Source: JADJWR01 sp964509545 (lineage in GTDB: Bacteria; Pseudomonadota; Gammaproteobacteria; Burkholderiales; Burkholderiaceae_F). Taken from it: DNA of 64,000 nt. Position 1 is the first letter of the stretch. Every line of letters starts with the position of its first letter. The position numbers were made by a program, and so were the translations under genes. The stretch is taken from contig CAZDXQ010000001.1 in assembly GCA_964509545.1 (NCBI GenBank), positions 62,001 through 126,000 of the forward strand, written 5' to 3'. Positions 50,192 to 58,702 of this stretch are shown here, piece after piece. Under the pieces are notes generated by a model. That model was not told where the DNA came from and did no database searches. It saw only the letters and a list, made by a program, of their open reading frames with translations.

Positions 50192-51403
50192 ATGCAGCGC
50201 ACTGCCGAACTGATCCTGAAGCCCGGCAAGGAGCGCTCGGTATTGCGCCGGCACCCCTGGCTGTACGACACGGCGGTCGCCAGGGTCAAGGGTGCGCCGG
50301 CGTCCGGCGAAACCGTTGCCGTGCGCAGCGCCGACGGCCAGTGGCTGGCCTGGGCCGCGTATTCGCCCGTCTCGACGCTGCGCGCACGCTGCTGGAGCTT
50401 CGTCGAGACCGACCGCATCGATGCGACCTGGTTCGCTGCGCGCGTAGGCGAGGCCGTGGCACGACGCGCGCCTCTTCATGCCGACAGCGATGCGCTGCGC
50501 CTCGTCTTCGGCGAGGCCGACGGGCTGCCGGGACTGATTGTCGACCGCTACGGTGCCCAGCTGGTCGTGCAGTTCCAGGCCGCAGGCGTCGAGGCGAACC
50601 GCAAACCGCTGCTCGACGCGATGGTCGACGCCACCGGCTGCAACGCTGTCTACGACCGCTCCGACAGCGCCGGGCGCGCCCGCGAGGGACTGCCGCCGAC
50701 CCACGGCGTGGTGCGCGGCGCCGATCCGCCAGCGCGAATCCTCATCCACGAACACGGCCGGCGCGCCTGGGTCGACGTGCGCACCGGGCACAAGACCGGC
50801 TACTACATCGACCAGCGCGACAACCGCGAGCTGGCGTCGCAACTTGCGCTGCGCACACGCCAGCGGCTCGGCCACGCTCCCCTGGCCTTGAACTGCTTCT
50901 GTTACACGGGCGGCTTCTCGCTGGCGCTGGCCACCGGCGGCTGCACCGTGCTGTCGATCGACACATCGTCCGAAGCACTGGCACTGGCGCGGGAAAACTG
51001 GCTGCTGAACAGCCTGCCGGAATCGGCCGGCCAGTGGCTCGCGGCGAACGTGTTCGAGGCCCTGCGCGGTCTGCGCGCCGAAGGACGAGGCTTCGACCTG
51101 ATCGTGCTCGATCCGCCGAAGTTCGCCTCCAGCCACCATCACGTCGAACGCGCCGCGCGCGCGTACAAGGACATCAACCTCAGCGCGCTGCGACTGCTCA
51201 ACCCGGGCGGTTACCTGCTGACGTTTTCCTGCTCGGGGGCGATCGGCATCGAACTGTTCCAGAAGATCGTCGCCGGCGCGCTGATCGACGCGCCCGTGGA
51301 GGCGCAGCTGCTTCGCCGTCTGGCGGCTGGAGAGGATCACCCGCTGCGCATGACGCACCCCGAGGGCGAATACCTGAAGGGGCTGCTGCTGCAGCGGGTG
51401 TAG
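50192..51403 (+). CDS. rlmI: Class I SAM-dependent rRNA methyltransferase (RlmI-like)
   Basis: A PUA domain (MQRTAELILKPGKERSVLRR, GETVAVRSADGQWLAWAAYS) followed by an RlmI middle domain (GLPGLIVDRYGAQLVVQFQ) and a Rossmann methyltransferase domain: GHKTGYYIDQRDNRELASQL, LNCFCYTGGFSLALATGG, LIVLDPPKFASSHHHVERA and LLTFSCSGAIGIELF with the catalytic Cys. RlmI makes m5C1962 of 23S rRNA. The ATG at 50192 gives 403 residues. It lies 13 bp after xerC and may be cotranscribed. Confidence 0.92.
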   Translation: MQRTAELILKPGKERSVLRRHPWLYDTAVARVKGAPASGETVAVRSADGQWLAWAAYSPVSTLRARCWSFVETDRIDATWFAARVGEAVARRAPLHADSDALRLVFGEADGLPGLIVDRYGAQLVVQFQAAGVEANRKPLLDAMVDATGCNAVYDRSDSAGRAREGLPPTHGVVRGADPPARILIHEHGRRAWVDVRTGHKTGYYIDQRDNRELASQLALRTRQRLGHAPLALNCFCYTGGFSLALATGGCTVLSIDTSSEALALARENWLLNSLPESAGQWLAANVFEALRGLRAEGRGFDLIVLDPPKFASSHHHVERAARAYKDINLSALRLLNPGGYLLTFSCSGAIGIELFQKIVAGALIDAPVEAQLLRRLAAGEDHPLRMTHPEGEYLKGLLLQRV

Positions 51404-51641
51404 GGCGAACAAGGCCGACCGCAGGCCATCGCGTCGCGGCTCCGCCAGCCGACGCACTGCCCGTACCGGCGGTCGCGCTGCGGCGGATCTTCTACAATCG
51501 CGCCCCTTCCAGCACGCGCTCGCCCCGCCCGGGCCGGGAAAGCGCGCACCGGGCGGCGACGAGGCCGGCCCTGACGCCGGCTTCGGACGACCCTGCTCCG
51601 GGATCGCTCGTCAGCCTTCTCCAGAATCTGCAGGAGTCGCA

Positions 51642-52742
51642 ATGCAAGCCAATGAGCCACAGGTTCCGGTCACCGTTCTCACGGGTTTTCTCGGCGCCGG
51701 CAAGACGACGCTGCTGAACCGGATCCTCAGGGAAAGCCACGGCCATCGGATCGCGGTGATCGAAAACGAGTTCGGTCCCGAGGGCGTGGACAACGATCTG
51801 CTGGTCGCCGACACCGAAGAGCAGATCGTCGAGATGAACAACGGCTGCATCTGCTGCACGGTGCGCGGCGATCTGCTTCGGATCCTCGGCGAACTGAAGG
51901 ACAAGCGCCGCCGCGGCCAACTGAGCTTCGAACGCGTGATCATCGAGACCACCGGCATGGCCAACCCGGGTCCGGTCACGCAGACTTTCTTCATGGACGA
52001 CGAGATCGCCTCGTACTACCTGCTCGACGCGGTGATCACGGTGGTCGATGCCAAGCACGGCCACGACACGCTTGACGCGCAGCCCGAAGCCCAGAACCAG
52101 GTCGGCTTTGCCGACCGCATCCTGTTGACAAAGACCGACCTGGTCGCGGCCGACGAGGTCGAATCATTGCGCGAGCGGCTGGTGCAGATGAACCCGCGCG
52201 CGCCGATCCGCGCCGTGCATATGGGAGAAATCCCTCTGCGGGAGGTGCTCGATCTGCGCGGCTTCAACCTGAACGCGATCCTGGAGATCGATCCGCAGTT
52301 TCTCGCCGCCGAGCACCCCGACGCCACGCGCACCCGAAACGCGCACGATCACGACCATCATCACCACGAACATGACGACGATCATGATCACGATCATGGA
52401 CACGGCGATCATGCTCATGCTGGACATCACCATCATCATGACGATGCGATCAAGGCGTTCGTTTTCCAGTCGGCGCGGCCGTTCGACCCGGCCAAGCTGG
52501 AGGAGTACATGGGCGCGCTGACGCAGGTTTACGGTCAGGACATGCTTCGGTATAAAGGCGTCCTTTTTATGAATGGCAGCCCTCGGCGGATGATCCTGCA
52601 GGGCGTGCACATGCTGATGGGCGCCGACGTCGGCCGCCCGTGGGGCAAGGACGAGAAGCCCGGCAGCAAGATGGTGTTCATCGGGCGCAACCTTCCGAAG
52701 GACGCGATCCTCAAAGGGCTGGAGGCCTGCCTGGCTCGCTGA
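51642..52742 (+). CDS. COG0523-type GTPase, putative zinc metallochaperone
   Basis: A 366-residue G3E GTPase: Walker A VTVLTGFLGAGKTTLLNRIL, the metal-binding GCxCC motif in MNNGCICCTVRGDLLRIL, Walker B FERVIIETTGMANP and LTKTDLVAA for guanine recognition. A His/Asp-rich loop of about 35 residues (from residue 235, including HDHDHHHHEHDDDHDHDHGH) can hold several metal ions. COG0523 proteins handle zinc or, less often, cobalt or iron. A TACAAT box lies at 51493-51498, but no Zur-like palindrome was seen. dksA follows 38 bp later. Confidence 0.9.
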   Translation: MQANEPQVPVTVLTGFLGAGKTTLLNRILRESHGHRIAVIENEFGPEGVDNDLLVADTEEQIVEMNNGCICCTVRGDLLRILGELKDKRRRGQLSFERVIIETTGMANPGPVTQTFFMDDEIASYYLLDAVITVVDAKHGHDTLDAQPEAQNQVGFADRILLTKTDLVAADEVESLRERLVQMNPRAPIRAVHMGEIPLREVLDLRGFNLNAILEIDPQFLAAEHPDATRTRNAHDHDHHHHEHDDDHDHDHGHGDHAHAGHHHHHDDAIKAFVFQSARPFDPAKLEEYMGALTQVYGQDMLRYKGVLFMNGSPRRMILQGVHMLMGADVGRPWGKDEKPGSKMVFIGRNLPKDAILKGLEACLAR

Positions 52743-52780
52743 CAGCGTGTCCGGCAAACGGGGCGACAAGGTGAAACGAC

Positions 52781-53575
52781 ATGGTTGCGAAGACTAAGAC
52801 TGCAAAGCCAGCCAAGAAGGCTGTGAGCAAGCCGGCCAAGCCAGCCAGGCCAACCAAGGCGGCGAAGCCGGCGGCGAAGAAGGCGACCACGAAGGCGCCG
52901 CCCAAGCCGGCCAGGAAGCCGGCGGCTCCGGCAACGCGTCCCGCGGCCAAGGCCGCTGCGCCGGCAAAGGCGCGCGCGAGCAAGGCACGCGTCGAGGCGC
53001 CGCAGGTTGCGCCGCGGACCGAGACCATGGTCGCCGTCGCGCCGCGCCCAGCGCCGACGCCGAAAAGCGCGCCAATGGCCAGTGCCAAGGATGTCGCCGC
53101 GGCGCACGAGTATCTGCTGACCCGCTCGGCAAATCGCAGCGAAGAGCCGGTGGTGATCAATGGCCGCCGGCTGCCGACGGAAGAGCAGTTGCTGAAGATG
53201 CCGGACACCGCTTACATGAACGAAGACCAGCTCGCCTTCTTCAAGTACCGCCTGCAGCGCATGGAGCAGGAACTGCTCGCCAACGCCGGCGAGACGACTG
53301 AACATCTGCGCGAGACGGTGATCGTTCCCGATCCAGCCGACCGGGCGACGATCGAGGAAGAGCACGCGCTGGAACTGCGCACGCGCGACCGCGAACGCAA
53401 GCTGCTGAAGAAAGTTCAGGCCGCGTTACAGCGCATCGAAAGCGGCGATTACGGATACTGCGAGGAAACCGGCGACCCGATCGGCATCCCCCGCCTGCTC
53501 GCGCGTCCTACGGCGACCCTTTCTCTCGAAGCCCAGCAGCGCCGCGAACTCAAGCAGAAGCTCTTCGGCGATTGA
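52781..53575 (+). CDS. dksA: RNA polymerase-binding transcription factor DksA (zinc-finger-degenerate type)
   Basis: Binds the secondary channel of RNA polymerase and works with ppGpp. The first 100 residues are a Lys/Ala/Pro repeat region (AKPAKKAVSKPAKPARPTKA) absent from E. coli DksA. The coiled-coil tip (TAYMNEDQLAFFKYRLQRM) and the globular C-domain follow. The zinc-finger positions read Cys227, Thr230, Ser248, Ala251 (YGYCEETGDPIG and ATLSLEAQ), so only one of four ligands remains, as in zinc-independent DksA2 of Pseudomonas aeruginosa. It lies in the dksA-hslVU arrangement of betaproteobacteria, after a zinc-handling GTPase. Confidence 0.93.
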   Translation: MVAKTKTAKPAKKAVSKPAKPARPTKAAKPAAKKATTKAPPKPARKPAAPATRPAAKAAAPAKARASKARVEAPQVAPRTETMVAVAPRPAPTPKSAPMASAKDVAAAHEYLLTRSANRSEEPVVINGRRLPTEEQLLKMPDTAYMNEDQLAFFKYRLQRMEQELLANAGETTEHLRETVIVPDPADRATIEEEHALELRTRDRERKLLKKVQAALQRIESGDYGYCEETGDPIGIPRLLARPTATLSLEAQQRRELKQKLFGD

Positions 53576-53613
53576 TGGAGGAGCAGCGGGACGCCGCCGC
53601 GAGGTGCGGCGCG

Positions 53614-53631
53614 GGCGGCCACAGGGCCGCC
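53614..53631 (+). terminator. Hairpin after dksA
   Basis: GGCGGCC-ACAG-GGCCGCC, 38 bp past the dksA stop, flanked by further GC pairing (GCGG before, GCCC after). No T-tract. It is a possible terminator separating dksA from the STAS gene; the rest of the 287 bp gap holds no gene. Confidence 0.4.
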
Positions 53632-53862
53632 GCCCCCGTGAGGATGATCTAGCCCGTTGGCGGTACGGCCGTTTCGAGACCCTCGTCCGTACGCATCGCC
53701 GTGCCGATGTTCAAAGTTGTTATAGTGGTTGGCCGCTGACCTCAACCGCGCGTCGTGGCCGGCTGAGGGTCAAACGGGGGCTGTGCGCCTGCGGCGCGGC
53801 GATCGTCGGGGCCGTTGCGCGAATCAGGGCGCGGGCGAACCCGGACAAGGTTGACACAGGGC

Positions 53863-55374
53863 GTGGTTTTCTCCTTTTTCAAGAAGGATCCGAAGGACCC
53901 CAAGAAGGGGGTCGGCGGTCGTCCGCGGCAGCCGGCCGGTGGCCCGCGCACGGGCGGCGCTACCGAGGTCACGACCCGGCCGACGCCCAAGCCGATCGGT
54001 CGCCCGCTCAGCGGACCGGCGACGCGCGCGCTGGACCGGCCCAGTGTTCCGTCAACGGCGTTTCCGACGACCGAAACCGCGTTGCCGGAACGCGAGCGCG
54101 CACGGCACCGGGCACGTGAAACCGCAGCGAAAATCGACGCGATCGAATCGGAGATGGCGCGCGACCTGATGCGCGGCCTGGGCCGCAGCGTCGGCACGCC
54201 GCCGCCTGCCGAGGCGGCTCAGGACAAACCTGCCGAGTCGCAGCCGGCCGCTGCTGCTGCGCCGGTCCCGGCCGCCGCCGAAGAGCCCATGGGGTCGGTC
54301 ACCGACATCCTCGGCGGCAACATCGACGCCATCGAAATCAACACCTCCGGCGCCGGTTCGCTGATCGACGAGACGGCCATTCTCTTCTCGAACGGCCAGA
54401 TCGAGGACGCGGAGTCCATCCTCAGAGCGGGATTGCGCAACGCCGATCTCGGCGCTGCGGCACGCATGGCCTGGCACATGCTTTTCGAACTGGTCAACCA
54501 GCGAGGCGACAAGGCGGCATTCGAGCAGCTGGCGATGGACTATGTTCTGCGCTTCGAGCATTCGCCGCCGGCCTGGATCGACTACGTCGTGGCGCCGCCG
54601 ACCCGCGCGGCTGCAGTGGCGGCGCCGCCGGTCGCGGCCAGCGGCGCACCGACAGTACGTCTGCCCGACGCGGTCGATGCCGGCATCGTCGCCCAGCTCG
54701 AACAGTTGCGCGGACTGACGGCGGCACATGCCGCAGTCCAGCTGGACGTATCGGCGGCGCGCACGATCGACCTGGCTGGCGCCGACCTGCTGCTGCGCGT
54801 GCTCAAGGCGTTCAAGCGCTCGCAGCGCGAACTGACGCTGGTTGGCGCAGCGAACCTCGCCGAGGTGCTGTCGCGCGCGGTCGAGTCCGGGCGCCGCGAT
54901 GCGTCCGACTCGCTCTGGATGCTCCTGCTCGAGTTGCAGCGGATGCTCAACAGGCAGGAGGAGTTCGAAGAAACGGCGATCCAGTATTGCATCACCTTCG
55001 AGCTTTCACCGCCTTCCTGGGAACCGCCGGTTTCCAACCTCAAGGTTGCCGCCGCGTCGTCAGCACTGGCCGCCGTCGCCGCCGCTGCACCGACGGCTTC
55101 ACCGTTCGAACTGCGCGGCGTCATCGAAGGCGAAGGCGAACCTCACTTCGGACGCCTGGTGGCGGCGGCGCGCAACCAGCCGCAGGTCATCATCGACTGC
55201 ATGCAGCTGCGCCGGCTGGCGTTTTCTGCCGGCTCTGCACTGCTGGGTACTTTGCGCAAGCTTCAGCAGGGTGGCTCCACGGTCGAACTGCATAACGTCA
55301 ACGCGCTCGTCGCCGCGCTGCTGAACCTGCTCGGCATCACATCGATCGTCCCCGTTCAGCCGCGTCGCGGCTGA
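53863..55374 (+). CDS. STAS-domain protein with two half repeats, unknown role
   Basis: A 503-residue cytoplasmic protein. The N-terminal 140 residues are Pro/Arg-rich and disordered (KDPKDPKKGVGGRPRQPAGG). Then come helical TPR-like units (EINTSGAGSLIDETAILFSN, AARMAWHMLFELVNQRGDKA and ESGRRDASDSLWMLLLELQR, with two similar FEHSPPAW/FELSPPSW ends), and two STAS-like segments (VQLDVSAARTIDLAGADLLL; QVIIDCMQLRRLAFSAGSAL). It reads as a duplicated TPR-STAS unit. The start is taken as GTG 53863 giving MVFSFFKKDPKD. Conserved before hslV in this group, function unknown. Confidence 0.78.
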   Translation: MVFSFFKKDPKDPKKGVGGRPRQPAGGPRTGGATEVTTRPTPKPIGRPLSGPATRALDRPSVPSTAFPTTETALPERERARHRARETAAKIDAIESEMARDLMRGLGRSVGTPPPAEAAQDKPAESQPAAAAAPVPAAAEEPMGSVTDILGGNIDAIEINTSGAGSLIDETAILFSNGQIEDAESILRAGLRNADLGAAARMAWHMLFELVNQRGDKAAFEQLAMDYVLRFEHSPPAWIDYVVAPPTRAAAVAAPPVAASGAPTVRLPDAVDAGIVAQLEQLRGLTAAHAAVQLDVSAARTIDLAGADLLLRVLKAFKRSQRELTLVGAANLAEVLSRAVESGRRDASDSLWMLLLELQRMLNRQEEFEETAIQYCITFELSPPSWEPPVSNLKVAAASSALAAVAAAAPTASPFELRGVIEGEGEPHFGRLVAAARNQPQVIIDCMQLRRLAFSAGSALLGTLRKLQQGGSTVELHNVNALVAALLNLLGITSIVPVQPRRG

Positions 55375-55426
55375 ACCCAGTGCTGGCGACGGTTGAATCG
55401 CGGGCGGCCGCCCCCAGATCGGCACA

Positions 55427-55963
55427 ATGGAAGCTTTCCACGGCACGACCATTGTCAGCGCCCGGCGCGGCAGCCGGGTGGCGATGGGCGGCGACGGCCA
55501 GGTCACTCTCGGCAACGTCGTCGTCAAGCAGACCGCACGCAAGGTCCGCCGCCTGTATCACGACCGCATCGTCGCCGGTTTCGCCGGCGCCACCGCCGAC
55601 GCCTTCACGCTGTTCGAGCGCTTCGAGGCCAAGCTGGAGAAGCACCAGGGCAACCTGCTGCGCTCGGCCGTTGAACTGGCCAAGGACTGGCGCACCGACC
55701 GCATCCTGCGACGCCTCGAGGCCATGCTGGCGGTGGCTGACCGTGAGTCGTCGCTGATCATTACTGGCAACGGCGACGTGCTGGAGCCGGAGTACGGCCT
55801 GATCGCCATCGGTTCCGGCGGGCCATTCGCCCAGGCCGCCGCACGGGCGCTGCTCGAAAACACCGAGCTGGCGCCGGTGGACATCGTCGGCAAGGCGCTC
55901 GCCATCGCCGGCGATCTGTGCATCTACACCAACCAGTCGCACACGATCGAGTCGATCGACTGA
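55427..55963 (+). CDS. hslV: ATP-dependent protease subunit HslV
   Basis: Proteolytic core of the HslVU (ClpQY) protease, a threonine peptidase. The propeptide MEAFHG is removed to expose Thr in TTIVSARRGSRVAMGGDGQV. Further motifs: KVRRLYHDRIVAGFAGATAD, and GNGDVLEPEYGLIAIGSGG. The length of 178 agrees with the family. hslU follows after 143 bp, a wider gap than usual, holding a 49 bp hairpin. Confidence 0.97.
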   Translation: MEAFHGTTIVSARRGSRVAMGGDGQVTLGNVVVKQTARKVRRLYHDRIVAGFAGATADAFTLFERFEAKLEKHQGNLLRSAVELAKDWRTDRILRRLEAMLAVADRESSLIITGNGDVLEPEYGLIAIGSGGPFAQAAARALLENTELAPVDIVGKALAIAGDLCIYTNQSHTIESID

Positions 55964-56049
55964 GTGCGGCCAGCGAAGCCGGTGTTCTTCGTGGCCCTTG
56001 TCCTGCGCGCCGCCGTCGAGCCGCCTCAAGGCGGCGTGCCTAACTTCAC

Positions 56050-56098
56050 CGCTTTGCGTGCAAGTGCGACCGCGAAGCGGTCGCGTACACGCAAAGCG
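56050..56098 (+). promoter_or_regulatory. Two-tier perfect hairpin between hslV and hslU
   Basis: CGCTTTGCGTG (56050-56060) pairs with CACGCAAAGCG (56088-56098), and inside it GCGACCGC (56066-56073) pairs with GCGGTCGC (56077-56084) around GAA. Both stems are perfect, with internal loops CAAGT and GTA. The element ends 8 nt before the hslU ATG, in the place of the Shine-Dalgarno, which is otherwise not visible. Confidence 0.6.
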
Positions 56099-56106
56099 AA
56101 CCGCCC

Positions 56107-57420
56107 ATGATGACCCCACGCGAAATCGTTCACGAGCTGAACAAGCACATCATCGGCCAGGACCGCGCCAAGCGCGCCGTGGCGATCGCCCTGCGCAATC
56201 GATGGCGCCGGCAGAACGTCGACGAACCGCTGCGCAGCGAGATCACGCCAAAGAACATCCTGATGATCGGGCCGACCGGCGTCGGCAAGACCGAGATCGC
56301 TCGCCGGCTGGCGCGTCTGGCCGACGCGCCGTTCCTGAAGGTCGAGGCGACCAAGTTCACCGAGGTCGGCTACGTCGGCCGCGACGTCGACTCGATCGTC
56401 CGCGATCTGGTCGACATCGCCGTGAAGCAAACGCGCGAGGCCGAGATGAAGAAGATGCGCGCCCGCGCCGAGGATGCCGCCGAAGACCGCATCCTCGACG
56501 TGCTGGTGCCGCTGCCGATGGGTGAGACGCGCCGCGACGAAGAAAGCGCGGCGCGGCAGAAGTTCCGAAAGAAGCTGCGCGAGGGCAGCCTCGACGACAC
56601 CGAAATCGAGATTCAGCTGGCGCAGCCGGCGCCGCAGATGGAGGTGATGGCGCCGCCGGGAATGGAAGAGCTGACCAACCAGATCCAGTCGATGTTCGCC
56701 AACCTCGGCCAGGGCCGCCGGCGCAGCCGCAGACTGAAGGTGGGCGAAGCGTTCAGGCTGCTCGTCGACGAGGAGGCCGCCAGGCTGGTCAACGAGGAGG
56801 AACTGAAGACCAGGGCGGTGGCCAACGTCGAACAAAACGGCATCGTCTTCCTCGACGAGATCGACAAAATTGCCGCCCGCTCCGAAGTGGCCGGCGCCGA
56901 CGTTTCGCGCCAGGGCGTGCAGCGCGACCTGCTGCCGCTGGTCGAGGGCACGACGGTCAACACCAAGTACGGCATGGTGAAGACCGATCACATCCTGTTC
57001 ATCGCCTCCGGCGCGTTTCACTACGCCAAGCCGTCGGACCTGATCCCCGAGCTGCAGGGACGCTTCCCGATCCGGGTCGAGCTCGACTCGCTGTCGGCGC
57101 AGGACTTCGAGCGCATCCTTACCGGCACCGACGCCTGCCTGACGCGGCAGTACGAAGCGCTGCTGGCCACCGACGAGGTGGCGCTCAGCTTCACGGCGGA
57201 TGGGATCACGCGACTGGCCGAGATCGCCTACTCGGTAAACGAGAAGACCGAGAACATCGGCGCCCGGCGCCTGTACACGGTAATGGAGCGGCTGCTGGAG
57301 GAGATCTCCTTCGACGCCGGCAGCGGCCAGCGACGCGAATTGCGCGTCGATGCTGCCTACGTCGATGCGCGGCTGGCCGACCTGTCGCGCAACGAGGACC
57401 TGGCGCGCTACGTTCTCTAG
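56107..57420 (+). CDS. hslU: ATP-dependent protease ATPase subunit HslU
   Basis: AAA+ unfoldase of HslVU. Motifs: TPREIVHELNKHIIGQDRAK, Walker A NILMIGPTGVGKTEIARRLA, the pore loop EVGYVGRDVDS, Walker B GIVFLDEIDKIAARSE, sensor and arginine finger region (SDLIPELQGRFPIRVELDSL, ENIGARRLYTVMERLLEE) and the C-terminal EDLARYVL that docks into HslV. At 437 residues it is full length; the intermediate domain lies near 110-235. A second ATG directly follows the first. Confidence 0.97.
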   Translation: MMTPREIVHELNKHIIGQDRAKRAVAIALRNRWRRQNVDEPLRSEITPKNILMIGPTGVGKTEIARRLARLADAPFLKVEATKFTEVGYVGRDVDSIVRDLVDIAVKQTREAEMKKMRARAEDAAEDRILDVLVPLPMGETRRDEESAARQKFRKKLREGSLDDTEIEIQLAQPAPQMEVMAPPGMEELTNQIQSMFANLGQGRRRSRRLKVGEAFRLLVDEEAARLVNEEELKTRAVANVEQNGIVFLDEIDKIAARSEVAGADVSRQGVQRDLLPLVEGTTVNTKYGMVKTDHILFIASGAFHYAKPSDLIPELQGRFPIRVELDSLSAQDFERILTGTDACLTRQYEALLATDEVALSFTADGITRLAEIAYSVNEKTENIGARRLYTVMERLLEEISFDAGSGQRRELRVDAAYVDARLADLSRNEDLARYVL

Positions 57421-57447
57421 TCCCCGGCCGCCCTCAGGCGACGGACG

Positions 57448-57654
57448 CTAGGCGATCGTGGTTGCCCGGTAGTCGCCGATCTTCGCCAGCGCCGCATTGA
57501 CGGCGTCGAGCGACACATTCGCGCCATCCGGGAACTGCGCCCTCGGCGGCTCAAGCGTGACCGCCACGCCGGTGTCGAGCGACTTCAGCGCCTTGGCGAC
57601 GCGGCTGACGCAGCCACCGCAGTGCATGCCGCTGATCTGGAATTGCTGGGCCAT
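57448..57654 (-). CDS. CopZ-like heavy-metal-associated domain protein
   Basis: A 68-residue HMA protein: QFQISGMHCGGCVSRVAKAL with the MxCxxC metal site, then the ferredoxin-like beta-alpha-beta core to the end. Such free-standing domains carry Cu(I) or related soft metals to P-type ATPases. The ATG at 57654 has GGAGGA 6-7 nt upstream; a start two codons earlier overlaps the Shine-Dalgarno. No copper ATPase lies in the window. Confidence 0.85.
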   Translation of the reverse strand: MAQQFQISGMHCGGCVSRVAKALKSLDTGVAVTLEPPRAQFPDGANVSLDAVNAALAKIGDYRATTIA

Positions 57655-57783
57655 CTTCATTCCTCCACGACCAGCGGATCTTAGTCGCGCGCAGCGCGGC
57701 CGTGCGGCCGTGCGGCCGGGCGACGCGCCTGCCGTAGGGCAACCGCTAGACTGCGCCCACCAAGCGGCTGCCACCGAGCGACC

Positions 57784-58677
57784 ATGCCCAACGAACGCCC
57801 GCAGATCACCCCCGAGATCAAGGCCGACATCCTGTCCGAGGCGCTGCCTTACATCCGCCGCTTCCACGGCAAGACCATCGTGGTCAAGTATGGCGGCAAC
57901 GCGATGATCGACCAGCAGCTGAAGGAATCGTTCGCCCACGACGTGGTGCTGCTGAAGCTGGTCGGCATGAACCCGGTGGTCGTGCACGGCGGGGGGCCGC
58001 AGATCGACGAGGCGCTGGAGCGGGTTGGCAAGAAGTCGCAGTTCGTCCAGGGCATGCGCGTGACCGACGCCGAAACGATGGAAGTTGTCGAGTGGGTGCT
58101 GGCCGGCGAGGTGCAGGGCGAACTGGTGACGATGATCAACAGCTTCGGTGGCATGGCCGTCGGCCTGACCGGCAAGGATGGCGCGCTGATCCGCGCCCGC
58201 AAGCTGCGCATGCCGGACAAGGACGACCCGACCAAGAGCCACGACATCGGCCACGTCGGCGAGATCGAGGCGATCAACCCGGCGGTGGTCAAGGCGCTGC
58301 AGGACGACGCCTTCATCCCGGTGATCTCGCCGATCGGCTTCGGCGCCGACGGCCAGACCTACAACATCAACGCCGACGTCGTCGCCGGCAAGATCGCCGA
58401 GATCCTCAAGGCCGAGAAGCTGGTGATGCTGACCAACACCCCGGGCGTGCTCGACCGCAACGGCAGGCTGCTGACCGGCCTGACCTCGCGCGAGATCGAC
58501 GAGCTGTTCGCCGACGGCACCATCTCCGGCGGCATGCTGCCGAAGATCTCTTCGGCGCTGGAGGCGGCCCGAAGCGGGGTGAACGCCGTGCACATCATCG
58601 ACGGACGCGTCGACCACTGCCTGCTGCTCGAAATCCTGACCGACGCCGGCGTCGGCACGATGATCAAGAGCCACTGA
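57784..58677 (+). CDS. argB: Acetylglutamate kinase
   Basis: Second step of arginine synthesis, phosphorylating N-acetylglutamate. Motifs: IVVKYGGNAMIDQQLKESFA (phosphate site), LVGMNPVVVHGGGPQIDEAL, GLTGKDGALIRARKL, and NINADVVAGKIAEILKAEKL, TISGGMLPKISSALEA. It has 297 residues. The N-terminal helix (TPEIKADILSEALPYIRRFH) is the one found in arginine-inhibited hexameric forms, so feedback inhibition is likely. Confidence 0.96.
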   Translation: MPNERPQITPEIKADILSEALPYIRRFHGKTIVVKYGGNAMIDQQLKESFAHDVVLLKLVGMNPVVVHGGGPQIDEALERVGKKSQFVQGMRVTDAETMEVVEWVLAGEVQGELVTMINSFGGMAVGLTGKDGALIRARKLRMPDKDDPTKSHDIGHVGEIEAINPAVVKALQDDAFIPVISPIGFGADGQTYNINADVVAGKIAEILKAEKLVMLTNTPGVLDRNGRLLTGLTSREIDELFADGTISGGMLPKISSALEAARSGVNAVHIIDGRVDHCLLLEILTDAGVGTMIKSH

Positions 58678-58702
58678 GGCCCTTGGCTACTGCTTTCCTG
58701 CG

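Noticed and set aside
52350..52443. Repetitive CAT/GAC-rich DNA considered as a tandem repeat or CRISPR-like array
   Set aside because: It is in-frame coding for the His/Asp-rich metal loop of the COG0523 GTPase and has no repeat-spacer structure.
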